Source: Paenibacillus sp. sptzw28 (GTDB lineage Bacteria; Bacillota; Bacilli; Paenibacillales; Paenibacillaceae). Taken from it: a stretch of 64,000 bases of DNA. Position 1 is the stretch's first letter. Every line of letters begins with the position of its first letter. Both the position numbers and the translations under genes were made by a program. Location of the stretch: assembly GCF_019550795.1 (NCBI RefSeq), contig NZ_CP080545.1, positions 2,313,501 through 2,377,500 of the forward strand, given 5' to 3'. Of this stretch, positions 1 through 8,962 are shown piece after piece. The notes under the pieces were generated by a model. The model was not told the origin of the DNA and did no database searches. It saw only the letters and a list, made by a program, of their open reading frames with translations.

Positions 1-117
1 TACCTTAAAGAGCAGTTGAAGGAAACAGCCGACATGATTGCAGTGCTCGATCAAAGAATGCTCGGTCTTAACGAGCAGGTGAAGCGGCTTGGCAGCCCGT
101 TACCTAGCACGCATTAG
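1..117 (+). CDS. C-terminal end of an unidentified protein (partial)
   Basis: Only the last 38 codons are present, ending at TAG 115-117. The peptide is rich in Leu, Glu, Gln and Lys with a heptad-like pattern and looks like one long helix or coiled coil, then a short Pro/Ser tail. A C-terminal dimerisation helix of a MerR-type regulator would look like this, but so would many coiled coils, so no function is assigned. It converges on the AraC gene and overlaps its 3' end by 18 bp. Confidence 0.5.
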   Translation, partial: YLKEQLKETADMIAVLDQRMLGLNEQVKRLGSPLPSTH

Positions 118-1014
118 CCGGGATCCATATTCCTTGCGGTATTCCGATGGCGTACATTTCATCGTTTGGCGGAACACTTTAATAAAGTAACTCAAATTAT
201 CAAACCCGACATCCATCGCGATCGCGGAGATCTTCTTATCGGACATCATGAGATATTCGCCGGCCCTCTTAATGCGGTATGCGTTCAAGTATTCAATCGG
301 GGTCGTTCGTGTCATCGCTTTGAAAAATCGGTTGAATTGTCCTTCGCTCATCGGAATAAGGCTTGACAGCTCATGCAGCCGGATCGGGCGTTGAAAATGC
401 TTTTGCATATAAACGATAACGGTTTTTAGCCGTTCGATTTTGGCATTGTCCGCGGCGCCTGTCTCGCTGCGGTCGCATGCGGCTCCGTCTTCCGCACTCA
501 GGTCGCTGAGCATGAGATATAGCAGGCCCTTAGTCAGAATTTCGAAGCCCGGCTGCCGCGACTCGTATGCGGCGACTATTTTGGCCAGATTGGCGAGCAG
601 ACCTTTCTCCATCTCGGTTACGGGAAATATCCGGCGGGGGAATGTTTTCTTTCGTTCTATGAGCGGAGTAATATAATGCATCTGTACCGAATCATAGCTG
701 CCGCTTGCCAGCCAACTCGCATCGAATACGACTGCGCACAGAATAGTCGGGGTTCCTCCGCCTGCTTCGAGCGCGGCGTGAATATCGCCTCCGTCTATGA
801 AGACGGCTTCTCCCGCCCTGACTGTAAAATACTCGGTATCGACCTGGATCAGCGCCTCGCCTTGCAGTACCACAAGAAATTCAGCCTCATCGTGCCAATG
901 GCATTCGAAGCCCTTTTCTCCCGGCTCGCATTTCACCTCATATACGGCAAGAGGCAGCATCGTATCCCCGTGCAGCCGGTCCTCCTTCAGCAGCAGCTTT
1001 GTCGTGCGGTCCAT
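100..1014 (-). CDS. AraC-family transcriptional regulator with cupin sensor
   Basis: A 304-residue cytoplasmic regulator. The N-terminal part (about 20-120) is a cupin-type ligand domain with a HWHDEAEF metal/sugar-binding-like motif. The C-terminal about 100 residues form two helix-turn-helix motifs of the AraC type, with the conserved second half around GFDNLSYFIKVFRQ and TPSEYRK. The ATG is preceded by GAGGAGG at a 5-nt distance. The gene is divergent from the alpha-xylosidase gene at 1302, so control of that gene by a sugar ligand is the simplest inference. Its own leader holds two copies of a hairpin-forming repeat (1028-1154). The ligand is unknown. Confidence 0.9.
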   Translation of the reverse strand: MDRTTKLLLKEDRLHGDTMLPLAVYEVKCEPGEKGFECHWHDEAEFLVVLQGEALIQVDTEYFTVRAGEAVFIDGGDIHAALEAGGGTPTILCAVVFDASWLASGSYDSVQMHYITPLIERKKTFPRRIFPVTEMEKGLLANLAKIVAAYESRQPGFEILTKGLLYLMLSDLSAEDGAACDRSETGAADNAKIERLKTVIVYMQKHFQRPIRLHELSSLIPMSEGQFNRFFKAMTRTTPIEYLNAYRIKRAGEYLMMSDKKISAIAMDVGFDNLSYFIKVFRQTMKCTPSEYRKEYGSRLMRAR

Positions 1015-1027
1015 ATTTACCTCCTCA

Positions 1028-1154
1028 GAGTTTTCAGTGCTGCTCCCAGAATAACCAGCTTTGCAGCTGAAAACTCACATCGGAAGCATAAGCTTAAGTT
1101 TTCAGTGCTACTTCCCGAATAATCAGCTTGGCAAGCTCAAAACTCACATTGGAA
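1028..1154. repeat. Two imperfect direct repeats, each with inverted arms
   Basis: Two units of about 56 bp (1030-1085 and 1098-1154) share most positions, including GTTTTCAGTGCT near the start and AAAACTCACAT near the end. The first contains perfect 10-bp inverted arms GAGTTTTCAG (1028-1037) and CTGAAAACTC (1067-1076). The second has weaker arms. They lie in the leader of the divergent AraC gene, between its ribosome site and the promoter region of the alpha-xylosidase gene. Confidence 0.75.
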
Positions 1155-1165
1155 TAATAGCAGCG

Positions 1166-1181
1166 TGAAAGCGTTTTTTCA
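1166..1181 (+). promoter_or_regulatory. Possible catabolite-responsive (cre-like) site
   Basis: TGAAAGCGTTTTTTCA resembles the CcpA operator consensus TGWAANCGNTNWCA, but its first 14 bases miss the terminal CA. It sits about 135 bp upstream of the alpha-xylosidase start, in front of a possible -10 (TATAAT near 1239). Carbon catabolite control of a glycosidase would be ordinary, but the match is imperfect. Confidence 0.3.
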
Positions 1182-1301
1182 TCATAATTGTGTTACAAAT
1201 AGTCGGAATTTTAATAGTTTTGTCTATTTAATATCAGTATAATGTCACTATAAACGAATCAATATTAAAAGTCTATCTGATGAAAGGCAGGACTGCTATA
1301 C

Positions 1302-3632
1302 ATGAAATTTACTGACGGCAATTGGCTTATCCGTGACGGTTATAATGTACTTGGCGCTGTGCAGGCGCATGACTTCGATCAGCAGGACGGCAAGCTGACG
1401 GCTTACGTATCGCCGCGACCGATTGTGACCCGTTCGAATATGCTTGATACGATGCTGCTTACGGTCAAGTTTCACTCGCCGCTCCCCGGCGTGGTCGGCG
1501 TGAAGCTGATCCATCATGCAGGCGTAATGGAGCGCGGCCCGGTTTTTGAGCTGACGGAGCAAACCGGCGATCATGTAGCGATTGAAGAGCATGAGGAAGC
1601 GGTTATTCTGACGAGCGGCGAGTTGACGGTCCGGATCCGCAAAGGTCCGGATTGGGGAGTCGATTTCTACAGGGGTTCAGAGAGGATTACCGGCAGCGCC
1701 CAGAAATCGATGGCCTATATTACCGGCCCGGACAAGCAGGCTTATATGCGTGAAGAGCTTGATCTCGGCGTAGGCGAATATGTGTATGGGCTTGGAGAGC
1801 GCTTCACGCCATTCGTTAAAAACGGTCAGATTGTTGATATCTGGAATAAAGACGGCGGGACAAGCTCGGAGCAATCGTACAAGAACATTCCGTTCTATGT
1901 ATCCAATAAAGGTTATGGCGTGTTCGTCAACCATCCGGAGCTCGTATCGTTCGAGGTTGCTTCGGAGAAAGTTAAGAAGGTGCAGTTCAGCGTTCCAGGA
2001 GAGTCGCTGGAATACTTTGTCATCGATGGACCGACGATTAAGGATGTCCTGGGTAAATATACGGATTTAACGGGCAAACCGGCGCTGCCGCCGGCATGGA
2101 CGTTCGGGCTGTGGCTGACGACGTCGTTCACGACGAACTACGACGAAGCTACAGTGAACAGCTTTGTCGAAGGAATGGCGGAGCGCGATCTGCCGCTGCA
2201 CGTCTTCCATTTCGATTGCTTCTGGATGCGCGAATTCCATTGGACCGATTTCAAATGGGACGAGCGCGTATTCCCTGACCCGGTCGGCATGCTGAAACGT
2301 CTCAAAGAGAAAGGCCTGAAAATTTGCGTCTGGATCAACCCTTACATCGCTCAGCGTTCCCGGTTGTTCGAGGAAGGCAAACAAAACGGTTACCTGGTGA
2401 AGAAGCCTAGCGGCGATGTTTGGCAGTGGGATCTGTGGCAGCCCGGGATGGCACTTGTCGACTTCACGAATCCGGCAGCATGCAAATGGTATGCAGGCTA
2501 CCTTGAAGAGCTCGTTGATATGGGCGTGGACAGCTTCAAGACTGATTTCGGCGAACGTATACCGACCGATGTAGCTTATTTTGACGGCTCGGACCCGGTC
2601 AAAATGCACAACTACTACACCTACTTGTATAACAAAGTCGTGTTCGAGGTACTCGAGAACAAACTCGGCAAGCAGGAAGCTGCTGTATTTGCCCGCTCGG
2701 CAACGGTAGGCGGACAGAAATTCCCGGTTCATTGGGGCGGCGACTGCTATGCGGATTACGAATCGATGGCGGAGAGCTTGCGCGGCGGCTTATCGCTCGG
2801 ACTGTCCGGCTTCGGCTTCTGGAGCCACGATATAGGGGGATTCGAGAATACGGCGCCTCACCATATTTTCAAACGCTGGCTGGCATTCGGCCTACTGTCG
2901 AGCCACAGCAGATTGCACGGCAGCAAATCGTACCGGGTGCCTTGGGCTTACGACGACGAGGCGGTCGATGTGACGCGATTCTTTACGAAGCTGAAATGCC
3001 GGTTGATGCCGTACTTGTTTAACACCGCAGGGCAAGCGGCGGAGCTCGGACTGCCGTCGATGCGCGCGATGGTGCTTGAGTTCCCGGAGGATCCCGCTAC
3101 AGAAACGCTTGACCGCCAATACATGCTGGGCGATTCTCTGCTTGTGGCGCCGGTGTTCAGCGAGCAAGGCCATGTTTCATATTATTTGCCGAAGGGCACA
3201 TGGACCCATTTGCTTACCGGAGAAACGGTTCAAGGCGGTTCGTGGCGTAAGGAAACGTATGATTTCTTCAACCTGCCGCTCTTCGTCCGCGGGAATTCTA
3301 TTGTAGCGCTAGGCGCAAACGATGTCCGTCCCGATTACGATTTCGCGGATGGCGTGGAATTATCTCTCTTCAACCTCGAGGATGGAAATACCGCATCTGC
3401 GCTTGTACGAAATTTGAAGGGCGAACCCGAGCTCAAGGCCATTGCAAGCCGTGAAGGCGATTTGATACACGTCGATATTGAAGGAAGCGGCAAGCCACTC
3501 ACGTTCACGGTGAGAGGCAATGAGACAATTGCCTCTGTAGACGGCGCATCCGTATCGGCGGACGGCAATACCGTTTCGATTGCGGCCGGACTGGCGAAAA
3601 CATCGTTCAGCATCCGGATTGAACAGCCGTAA
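1302..3632 (+). CDS. yicI: Alpha-xylosidase, GH31 family (YicI type)
   Basis: A 776-residue cytoplasmic GH31 enzyme that removes alpha-xylosyl residues from the non-reducing end of substrates such as isoprimeverose or xyloglucan oligosaccharides. The nucleophile motif KTDFGERIP has Asp415 and the acid/base motif HWGGDC has Asp481, one residue off the E. coli YicI numbering (416 and 482). The stretch GFGFWSHDIGGFE and the C-terminal half match YicI almost continuously. There is no signal peptide, so substrates must be imported first. The 5' neighbour is a divergent AraC regulator. A stem-loop ends the transcript, so it appears monocistronic. Specificity is inferred from family similarity. Confidence 0.95.
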   Translation: MKFTDGNWLIRDGYNVLGAVQAHDFDQQDGKLTAYVSPRPIVTRSNMLDTMLLTVKFHSPLPGVVGVKLIHHAGVMERGPVFELTEQTGDHVAIEEHEEAVILTSGELTVRIRKGPDWGVDFYRGSERITGSAQKSMAYITGPDKQAYMREELDLGVGEYVYGLGERFTPFVKNGQIVDIWNKDGGTSSEQSYKNIPFYVSNKGYGVFVNHPELVSFEVASEKVKKVQFSVPGESLEYFVIDGPTIKDVLGKYTDLTGKPALPPAWTFGLWLTTSFTTNYDEATVNSFVEGMAERDLPLHVFHFDCFWMREFHWTDFKWDERVFPDPVGMLKRLKEKGLKICVWINPYIAQRSRLFEEGKQNGYLVKKPSGDVWQWDLWQPGMALVDFTNPAACKWYAGYLEELVDMGVDSFKTDFGERIPTDVAYFDGSDPVKMHNYYTYLYNKVVFEVLENKLGKQEAAVFARSATVGGQKFPVHWGGDCYADYESMAESLRGGLSLGLSGFGFWSHDIGGFENTAPHHIFKRWLAFGLLSSHSRLHGSKSYRVPWAYDDEAVDVTRFFTKLKCRLMPYLFNTAGQAAELGLPSMRAMVLEFPEDPATETLDRQYMLGDSLLVAPVFSEQGHVSYYLPKGTWTHLLTGETVQGGSWRKETYDFFNLPLFVRGNSIVALGANDVRPDYDFADGVELSLFNLEDGNTASALVRNLKGEPELKAIASREGDLIHVDIEGSGKPLTFTVRGNETIASVDGASVSADGNTVSIAAGLAKTSFSIRIEQP

Positions 3633-3652
3633 ACGGCAGCATCAAATTCCCT

Positions 3653-3701
3653 CCCCTTAATGGGGGTCATTGAATTGACCCTCTGTTAAGGGGTGTTTCT
3701 T
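3653..3701 (+). terminator. Stem-loop terminator after the alpha-xylosidase gene
   Basis: CCCCTTAA (3653-3660) pairs with TTAAGGGG (3686-3693), with an inner GGGTCA/TTGACCC stem, then GTGTTTCTTT. It lies 21 bp past the stop codon. Confidence 0.75.
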
Positions 3702-3717
3702 TGGCGGGGTGGAATGG

Positions 3718-3775
3718 ATGACACAAACATTAAGGTAGACCCCTTAACGAGCGGAAGCATCAATGTTTGTGTCAT
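3718..3775. repeat. Perfect 14-bp inverted repeat
   Basis: ATGACACAAACATT (3718-3731) is the exact reverse complement of AATGTTTGTGTCAT (3762-3775), separated by 30 bp. No T-run follows on either strand. It lies between the convergent alpha-xylosidase gene and the membrane-protein gene at 3811. Confidence 0.75.
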
Positions 3776-3810
3776 GATGCCGGTCAGTGTATGCCGCGAG
3801 GCGGATTCAT

Positions 3811-4248
3811 TTAGGATTCTCTGCGCCTGCGAAACATCCGAATGACGGCAAAAATCACTATGGCCCATAAAGCGAAGCTGATCAGCGAAAGCATAGGAGC
3901 ACCGAGCGAAAAACCGGCGAACGGATTGAACAGCGAACCGAGGATAGCACCCATTGCCAATCCTCCGAACATTCCGCCAAAAAATCCGCCAAAGCCTGTG
4001 CGCGGAGCAGGGGTCGTTCTGGGAGGAGCCGGACGGGCCGCGTTATCGGGAGTCGTTCGGCGCGGGGCGCCTGCCCCGGGGTTGTAGCCTTGTCTGGGCG
4101 AGCGAAAACCCCCGCGTCGATATGGCTCTATCGTGTCTTTACGTTCGATCGTTTCCCCTTTCTTGTCATAAGACTCGCCGTAAACCTTAGCCGTAGGCGT
4201 TCCATAAAGTAAAGGGACCAACAAGAGCAATGCCAGAATCTTTCTCAT
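3811..4248 (-). CDS. Small Gly-rich membrane protein of unknown function
   Basis: A 145-residue protein. The start is the ATG at 4248, preceded by GGAGGTG, not the longer upstream frame. A signal peptide or first membrane helix covers residues 1-22 (MRKILALLLLVPLLYG). A basic, Pro/Arg-rich extracytoplasmic linker follows, then a Gly/Phe-rich stretch (GGFFGGMFGGLAMGAI) and one or two hydrophobic helices, with an Arg-rich tail (MFRRRRES). Such signal plus Gly-rich plus TM proteins are common in Bacilli and some are annotated as Tim44-like, but no diagnostic domain is visible. It is divergent from the histidine kinase gene. Confidence 0.7.
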   Translation of the reverse strand: MRKILALLLLVPLLYGTPTAKVYGESYDKKGETIERKDTIEPYRRGGFRSPRQGYNPGAGAPRRTTPDNAARPAPPRTTPAPRTGFGGFFGGMFGGLAMGAILGSLFNPFAGFSLGAPMLSLISFALWAIVIFAVIRMFRRRRES

Positions 4249-4483
4249 TTGCTTGTTCACACCTCCATCAAATAGGGTACCCCATGCGATGAAGATCATT
4301 CGTACCGTCAGGCACTATATTAAGACGACAAGGCAAGAAATATAGAAAGTATCGTATGAAAAATGGCGGAATTTCGACATATATTTTAGGGGAAGACTCG
4401 TATACAATGAATGATGAAGCAATTTAAAGAGAAATGGAAACGCTTCCGCAATTGGTTCGTTCTTCATAGGGGGGAGCAGCACG

Positions 4484-6274
4484 ATGTTCGATTTGCTTAT
4501 ACGCGGCATAAATGATTTGAAATTAAGGACCAAGCTGATAATTTCTTTTATCGTGGTGGTTTTTGTTCCGGTTATGATTGTAGGCGTGATTCTTACCGGC
4601 GAGCTGCGCAGTAAGGCACTCGATAATGCTCTTGAACAGAACGCAGCGAATGTGGACCGGGTTAAGAAGCGAACGGCTGAGGTTATAAACTCCGCATACG
4701 ATATTTCGTATCTTTTGTCCAACGATGGCAGGCTGGCTTCACTTGCCAGCAGGCAGTACGACACGATCTACGATGTGGTTAAAGCGTACAAGGAATACCC
4801 CGATATTAAGGAGTACATCAACCTCTATAAAGAGATATCAAATATCCGGGTCTATCTCAATAACCAGACGCTTCTGAACAATTGGGAATTTATTCAGACT
4901 GAAGAAGAAATTGTTAATACAACCTGGTATCGGAAAGCCATGGACAGCGGCGGGCTGATCGGATGGAATTATATAGTAGACGAGCGGGACAATATCAAAT
5001 ATTTGAGCTTGATCCGCAAAATCAATTTTGGCAGCCAGTTGAACAGCGGGGTGCTGGTTATCAACGTTAACTCCCAGATGCTCCATTCGATTCTGGACCA
5101 GGAAACCTTTGAGACGATGATCGTTGACGAGAACAACAATATTATATCGGCGAACCGACCGGGCAGGGTGGGCAAGACCCTTGCCAATATTGAATTTGAC
5201 CAAAGCGTTATCGATAAACAAAACGGTACGTACGAAGCGGTCCTAAACGGCCAATCGTCCAAAATAATGATTGAACCGCTGATACCGGTATCCAGTCATA
5301 ATGGACTGCGCGTTATTTCCGTATTTTCGATTGAAAGCATTGTGAAGGACGCGAACCAAATCATTATCCGTGCACTGACTGTCATTTCGATCAGTCTTAT
5401 TGTCGCACTAATTTTGATTTATTGGTTTTCGACGCTTTTAACGAAGCGAATGCTTCGCTTAAGCAAGCATATTTCCAAGGTGGCGACCGGTAATTTGGAT
5501 ATCGCGCTGGAAATTGACGGGAAGGATGAAATCGGACAGCTGTCAAGGCAGTTCAACTCGATGGTTGCCAGCATTAACGGGCTCCTGATTGAGGTTCAGG
5601 AATCCAATCAACAGAAGGCTCAGCTGGTCTCAAAGCAGAATGAAATCAAATTCAAAATGATGGCCAGTCAAATAAACCCTCATTTTCTGTTTAATGCGCT
5701 GGAATCCATACGTATGAAGGCTCATATGAAAGGCGAGAAAGAAATTTCGAATGTTGTAAAACTGCTGGGTAAAATGATGAGGAAAAACCTTGAGGCGGGC
5801 AGCCGGACCGTTACGCTGCAGAATGAAATCGATATTGTCCGCTGTTACTTGGAAATCCAGAAGTTTCGTTATGAGAGCAGGCTGGAATATGAGCTTCTCA
5901 TCGATCCTAATGCAGAGCAGGTTCATGTGCTGCCTTTAATAATACAGCCGATCGTCGAGAATGCGGTTATTCACGGACTGGAAAATACCGAAGAAGGCGG
6001 TATGGTCAGCATCAAAGTCGATCTGATCGACACCATGGTTCAAATCGAAGTTACCGATAACGGTTCAGGGATGACAGCGGAGAAATTGGAGAGCTTGTAT
6101 CAATCGCTGGAGGATCAGGAGGACGGCGAGCATAACCGCATCGGTTTGCGGAATGTCCACATGAGACTTCAGCTGTCATATGGCGGTGACCACGGCCTGC
6201 ACATCATGAGCGAACCGGGAGTAGGAACAAAAGTACGATTTTCGATTCCGATTGGAGGCGGTTTACATGTATAA
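4484..6274 (+). CDS. Sensor histidine kinase, YesM type
   Basis: A 596-residue membrane kinase. TM1 lies at about 17-39, an extracytoplasmic dCache-like sensor at about 40-290, TM2 at about 293-315, then HAMP at about 316-370. The LytS/YesM-type His box QINPHFLFNALESI carries the phospho-acceptor His400, and the HATPase has NAVIHG (N box) and DNGSGM (G box). Its stop overlaps the start of the response regulator by 8 bp, so the two are translationally coupled. Sugar transporter genes follow, as for other YesMN systems that sense oligosaccharides. The actual signal is unknown. Confidence 0.92.
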   Translation: MFDLLIRGINDLKLRTKLIISFIVVVFVPVMIVGVILTGELRSKALDNALEQNAANVDRVKKRTAEVINSAYDISYLLSNDGRLASLASRQYDTIYDVVKAYKEYPDIKEYINLYKEISNIRVYLNNQTLLNNWEFIQTEEEIVNTTWYRKAMDSGGLIGWNYIVDERDNIKYLSLIRKINFGSQLNSGVLVINVNSQMLHSILDQETFETMIVDENNNIISANRPGRVGKTLANIEFDQSVIDKQNGTYEAVLNGQSSKIMIEPLIPVSSHNGLRVISVFSIESIVKDANQIIIRALTVISISLIVALILIYWFSTLLTKRMLRLSKHISKVATGNLDIALEIDGKDEIGQLSRQFNSMVASINGLLIEVQESNQQKAQLVSKQNEIKFKMMASQINPHFLFNALESIRMKAHMKGEKEISNVVKLLGKMMRKNLEAGSRTVTLQNEIDIVRCYLEIQKFRYESRLEYELLIDPNAEQVHVLPLIIQPIVENAVIHGLENTEEGGMVSIKVDLIDTMVQIEVTDNGSGMTAEKLESLYQSLEDQEDGEHNRIGLRNVHMRLQLSYGGDHGLHIMSEPGVGTKVRFSIPIGGGLHV

Positions 6275-7823
6275 GGTATTGATCACGGATGACGAACCGA
6301 CCATTCGCGAAGGTCTGCGCACGCTGATTGAATGGGAGCGGTATGGCTTTGAAGTGGTGGATACGGCGGCCAACGCCAATGAAGCGCTGCAGAAATATAA
6401 GGTGTATTCTCCGGAGCTCATGATTGTCGATATCCGAATGCCGGGAATAAGCGGTCTGGAGTTGATCGAAGCGTTAAGGAAAGCCGGTCAAGGGGTTCAT
6501 ATCCTTATACTAACCGGATATGCCGATTTCGAATACGCCAGGAAAGCCATCGTTAATCAGGTTGACGGCTATTTGCTGAAACCGGTGGATGAAGAAGAAC
6601 TTATCGGATACTTGGAGAAGCTCAAGGCTTCGCTGTCGACTGAAGCGGATAGCAGGCATAAAATCAATGTGATGAGCGGATTGAGCCGGCAGATGATCAT
6701 TCAGTCGATTCTGACCCGGGGAGGGGCAGCTGCGCCGTTATACGGGAATGATCAGGCTGCCGAGACCGGACTGCTGTGGGACAGCTTTGAGGTTGTATTG
6801 CTTAAGTGGCAGGGGCGGGATCAGGAAATAGAAGCCGGCACGACAGTGCTCATAAAGGAAGGGTTATCTCAAATGTTTGAGGATTCCGGCAGGGGAGTCA
6901 CATTTATGATGGAGCCGTATTTCGGCCTGCTGCTGAAGGAGGATCTGCAGAACGAACAAAGACGTAATGGAATCTATAAAGAAATAGAGGACCTTATGGC
7001 TAAGGCGGGTGCGGAATTTACCTTAGCAGCAGGCGGCAGCGTCGATAAATTGAATGACATCCGTTCCTCGTACGAGAAGGCGGAGCGGCTTATGCATGTC
7101 CGTTTTTATTACGAGCCGGACCGTATTATTACGAGCGGCGATATTCCGGTCGTCCTTTCCGAGCCTGTTGAGCCGAATCTTGACGAACCTCTTGATTATG
7201 CCGCAGTTGCGGATAAAATATTTTTCGCTATCGATATCGGGAATAGCGACAGTGTGGAGCAGCTGCTCGAAAGCGCCGGAAAACGGATGCTCCGCGCAAG
7301 ACAATCCGAGCAGGCGATCAAGTCCGGCTTTGTCCAGATCGTTACCGGTGTGCTGGGTAAATTGGCGCAGGCCGACTCTGACAATCAAACGAACAGCCAT
7401 CAGCATTCGGTCAGAATCATGGAAATTTACAAGCAGATGACCTACACCGCCTTAGTACGGCATGTTGTCCGTTTTCTGCAGGAAATGTCGGACGGAATGG
7501 CAGATCGAGGCACGGACAAGCAAATTAAGAAAATGATTGATTTGATTGGACGAAATTATTATGAGAATTTGAAGCTGGAATCGCTTGCCGAAGTATTCAA
7601 TTACAACAGCGCCTACTTGGGAAAGCTGTTTAAAAATGCGACAGGCGAATATTTCAACACCTACTTGGATAAAGTGCGAATCGAGAAGGCGAAAGAGCTG
7701 CTTGAGCAGGGAATGAAAGTCTATCAGGTTGCGGAAAAAGTCGGCTACACAAATGTCGATTACTTTCACAGCAAATTCAGAAAATACGAGGGCAGTTCAC
7801 CCTCGGCTTACCGGAAAAAATGA
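6267..7823 (+). CDS. Response regulator with AraC-type output, YesN type
   Basis: A 518-residue regulator starting at ATG 6267 (GGAGG 9 bp upstream). It has an N-terminal receiver domain (1-120) with DDE at the acidic pocket, Asp55 in LMIVDIRMPG and the LLKPV lysine. A long middle region follows (about 130-410) without a recognised fold, and a C-terminal AraC HTH pair (about 415-518) ending in SPSAYRKK. It is coupled to the YesM-like kinase. Its likely targets are the ABC importer genes starting 170 bp downstream, beyond a terminator. Confidence 0.92.
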   Translation: MYKVLITDDEPTIREGLRTLIEWERYGFEVVDTAANANEALQKYKVYSPELMIVDIRMPGISGLELIEALRKAGQGVHILILTGYADFEYARKAIVNQVDGYLLKPVDEEELIGYLEKLKASLSTEADSRHKINVMSGLSRQMIIQSILTRGGAAAPLYGNDQAAETGLLWDSFEVVLLKWQGRDQEIEAGTTVLIKEGLSQMFEDSGRGVTFMMEPYFGLLLKEDLQNEQRRNGIYKEIEDLMAKAGAEFTLAAGGSVDKLNDIRSSYEKAERLMHVRFYYEPDRIITSGDIPVVLSEPVEPNLDEPLDYAAVADKIFFAIDIGNSDSVEQLLESAGKRMLRARQSEQAIKSGFVQIVTGVLGKLAQADSDNQTNSHQHSVRIMEIYKQMTYTALVRHVVRFLQEMSDGMADRGTDKQIKKMIDLIGRNYYENLKLESLAEVFNYNSAYLGKLFKNATGEYFNTYLDKVRIEKAKELLEQGMKVYQVAEKVGYTNVDYFHSKFRKYEGSSPSAYRKK

Positions 7824-7847
7824 TGTTTGTCATAAGGGTCCAAACGA

Positions 7848-7878
7848 AAAGTACGCGTTATGCTGCGCGTACTTTTTA
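7848..7878 (+). terminator. Terminator after the two-component operon
   Basis: AAAGTACGCG (7849-7858) pairs with CGCGTACTTT (7867-7876) around an 8-nt loop, followed by Ts. It separates the regulators from the transporter operon. Confidence 0.8.
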
Positions 7879-7993
7879 ACGTGGAATTCACTTTCTATAG
7901 TTCTAATTTCTATATGATTTTACTCTAAATCCTTGGGGTACTCCCGTACGCTCAATTGCTTTATCATTAATGACAAGAGCAGGAGGGATTACT

Positions 7994-8950
7994 GTGGAAG
8001 CGGTAACAACAGAGAGAAAAGTCATATCGGAAAAAAAGAAAAGCCGATTTTGGAAGCTGTTTGTGCAGCAAAGGTATTTGTATCTGATGTCAATTCCTTT
8101 TATCGCATGGATTTTTGTATTTAACTACTTACCCTTGTGGGGCTGGACGATGGCCTTCCAGAATTTTAAACCCGGGAAGTCCTTTTTCGATCAGAAGTGG
8201 GTGGGCTTCAAACATTTCGTGGATTTGTTTACAGACGACCGATTCATCCTGATTATGCGCAATACGCTGGCAATGAGCGGTATGAGCCTGGTTGCCGGAT
8301 TTACGATACCGATTATATTTGCGGTCCTGCTTAATGAAGTCCGTAATCAATTTATGAAGCGTACCGTGCAAACGATCTCATACTTGCCTCACTTTGTCTC
8401 GTGGGTTGTTGTAGCCGGTATTGTAACGAAGATGCTTTCGACAGACGGCGGGGTCATCAACCAAATCCTCGTTGGTCTTCATCTTATCGATCAGCCGATT
8501 CAATTTATGGCGAAGGGCAACTTGTTTTGGTCCATTGTAACCGCAGCGGACGTATGGAAAGAAACCGGCTGGAATACGATTATTTATTTGGCGGCTATAG
8601 CCGGTATCGGACAGGAGCTGTACGAAGCGGCCAGGGTTGACGGCGCAAGCCGAATACAGCAAATATGGCATATTACGATCCCGGGCATCCGTTCGACAAT
8701 TATCGTTCTTCTTATCCTGTCGATCGGGCATTTGATCAGCATCGGCTTCGAGAAGCAGTTCCTTCTTGGCAACAACCTCGTAACGGATTACTCGGAGGTT
8801 CTCGATCTGTACGCCCTGAATTACGGTCTTGGGATGGCCAGATTCTCTTTCGGTACCGCGATTAATATTTTCAATTCAGTGGTAAGCGTAATTTTATTGT
8901 TTGCAGCTAACGGCTTGTTCAAGCGTTATTCCAACGAAAGTATTCTGTAA
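7994..8950 (+). CDS. ABC sugar transporter permease, LplB type
   Basis: A 318-residue inner permease with six predicted membrane helices. The GTG at 7994 is preferred because AGGAGGG lies 6 nt before it. The cytoplasmic EAA loop EAARVDGASRIQQIWHITIP, which contacts the shared ATPase, is clear. This is the PF00528-type permease of large oligosaccharide or polysaccharide-breakdown importers. No ATPase gene is nearby, as is usual for this class, which shares an MsmX-like ATPase. The second permease starts 12 bp after its stop. Confidence 0.93.
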   Translation: MEAVTTERKVISEKKKSRFWKLFVQQRYLYLMSIPFIAWIFVFNYLPLWGWTMAFQNFKPGKSFFDQKWVGFKHFVDLFTDDRFILIMRNTLAMSGMSLVAGFTIPIIFAVLLNEVRNQFMKRTVQTISYLPHFVSWVVVAGIVTKMLSTDGGVINQILVGLHLIDQPIQFMAKGNLFWSIVTAADVWKETGWNTIIYLAAIAGIGQELYEAARVDGASRIQQIWHITIPGIRSTIIVLLILSIGHLISIGFEKQFLLGNNLVTDYSEVLDLYALNYGLGMARFSFGTAINIFNSVVSVILLFAANGLFKRYSNESIL

Positions 8951-8962
8951 GGAGGTGCCGGA

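Noticed and set aside
2067..2732. 221-codon minus-strand frame inside the alpha-xylosidase gene
   Set aside because: Antisense shadow of a highly conserved GH31 gene.
4315..4764. 149-codon minus-strand frame over the start of the histidine kinase gene
   Set aside because: It overlaps a clear YesM-type kinase in antisense and contains no recognisable domain.
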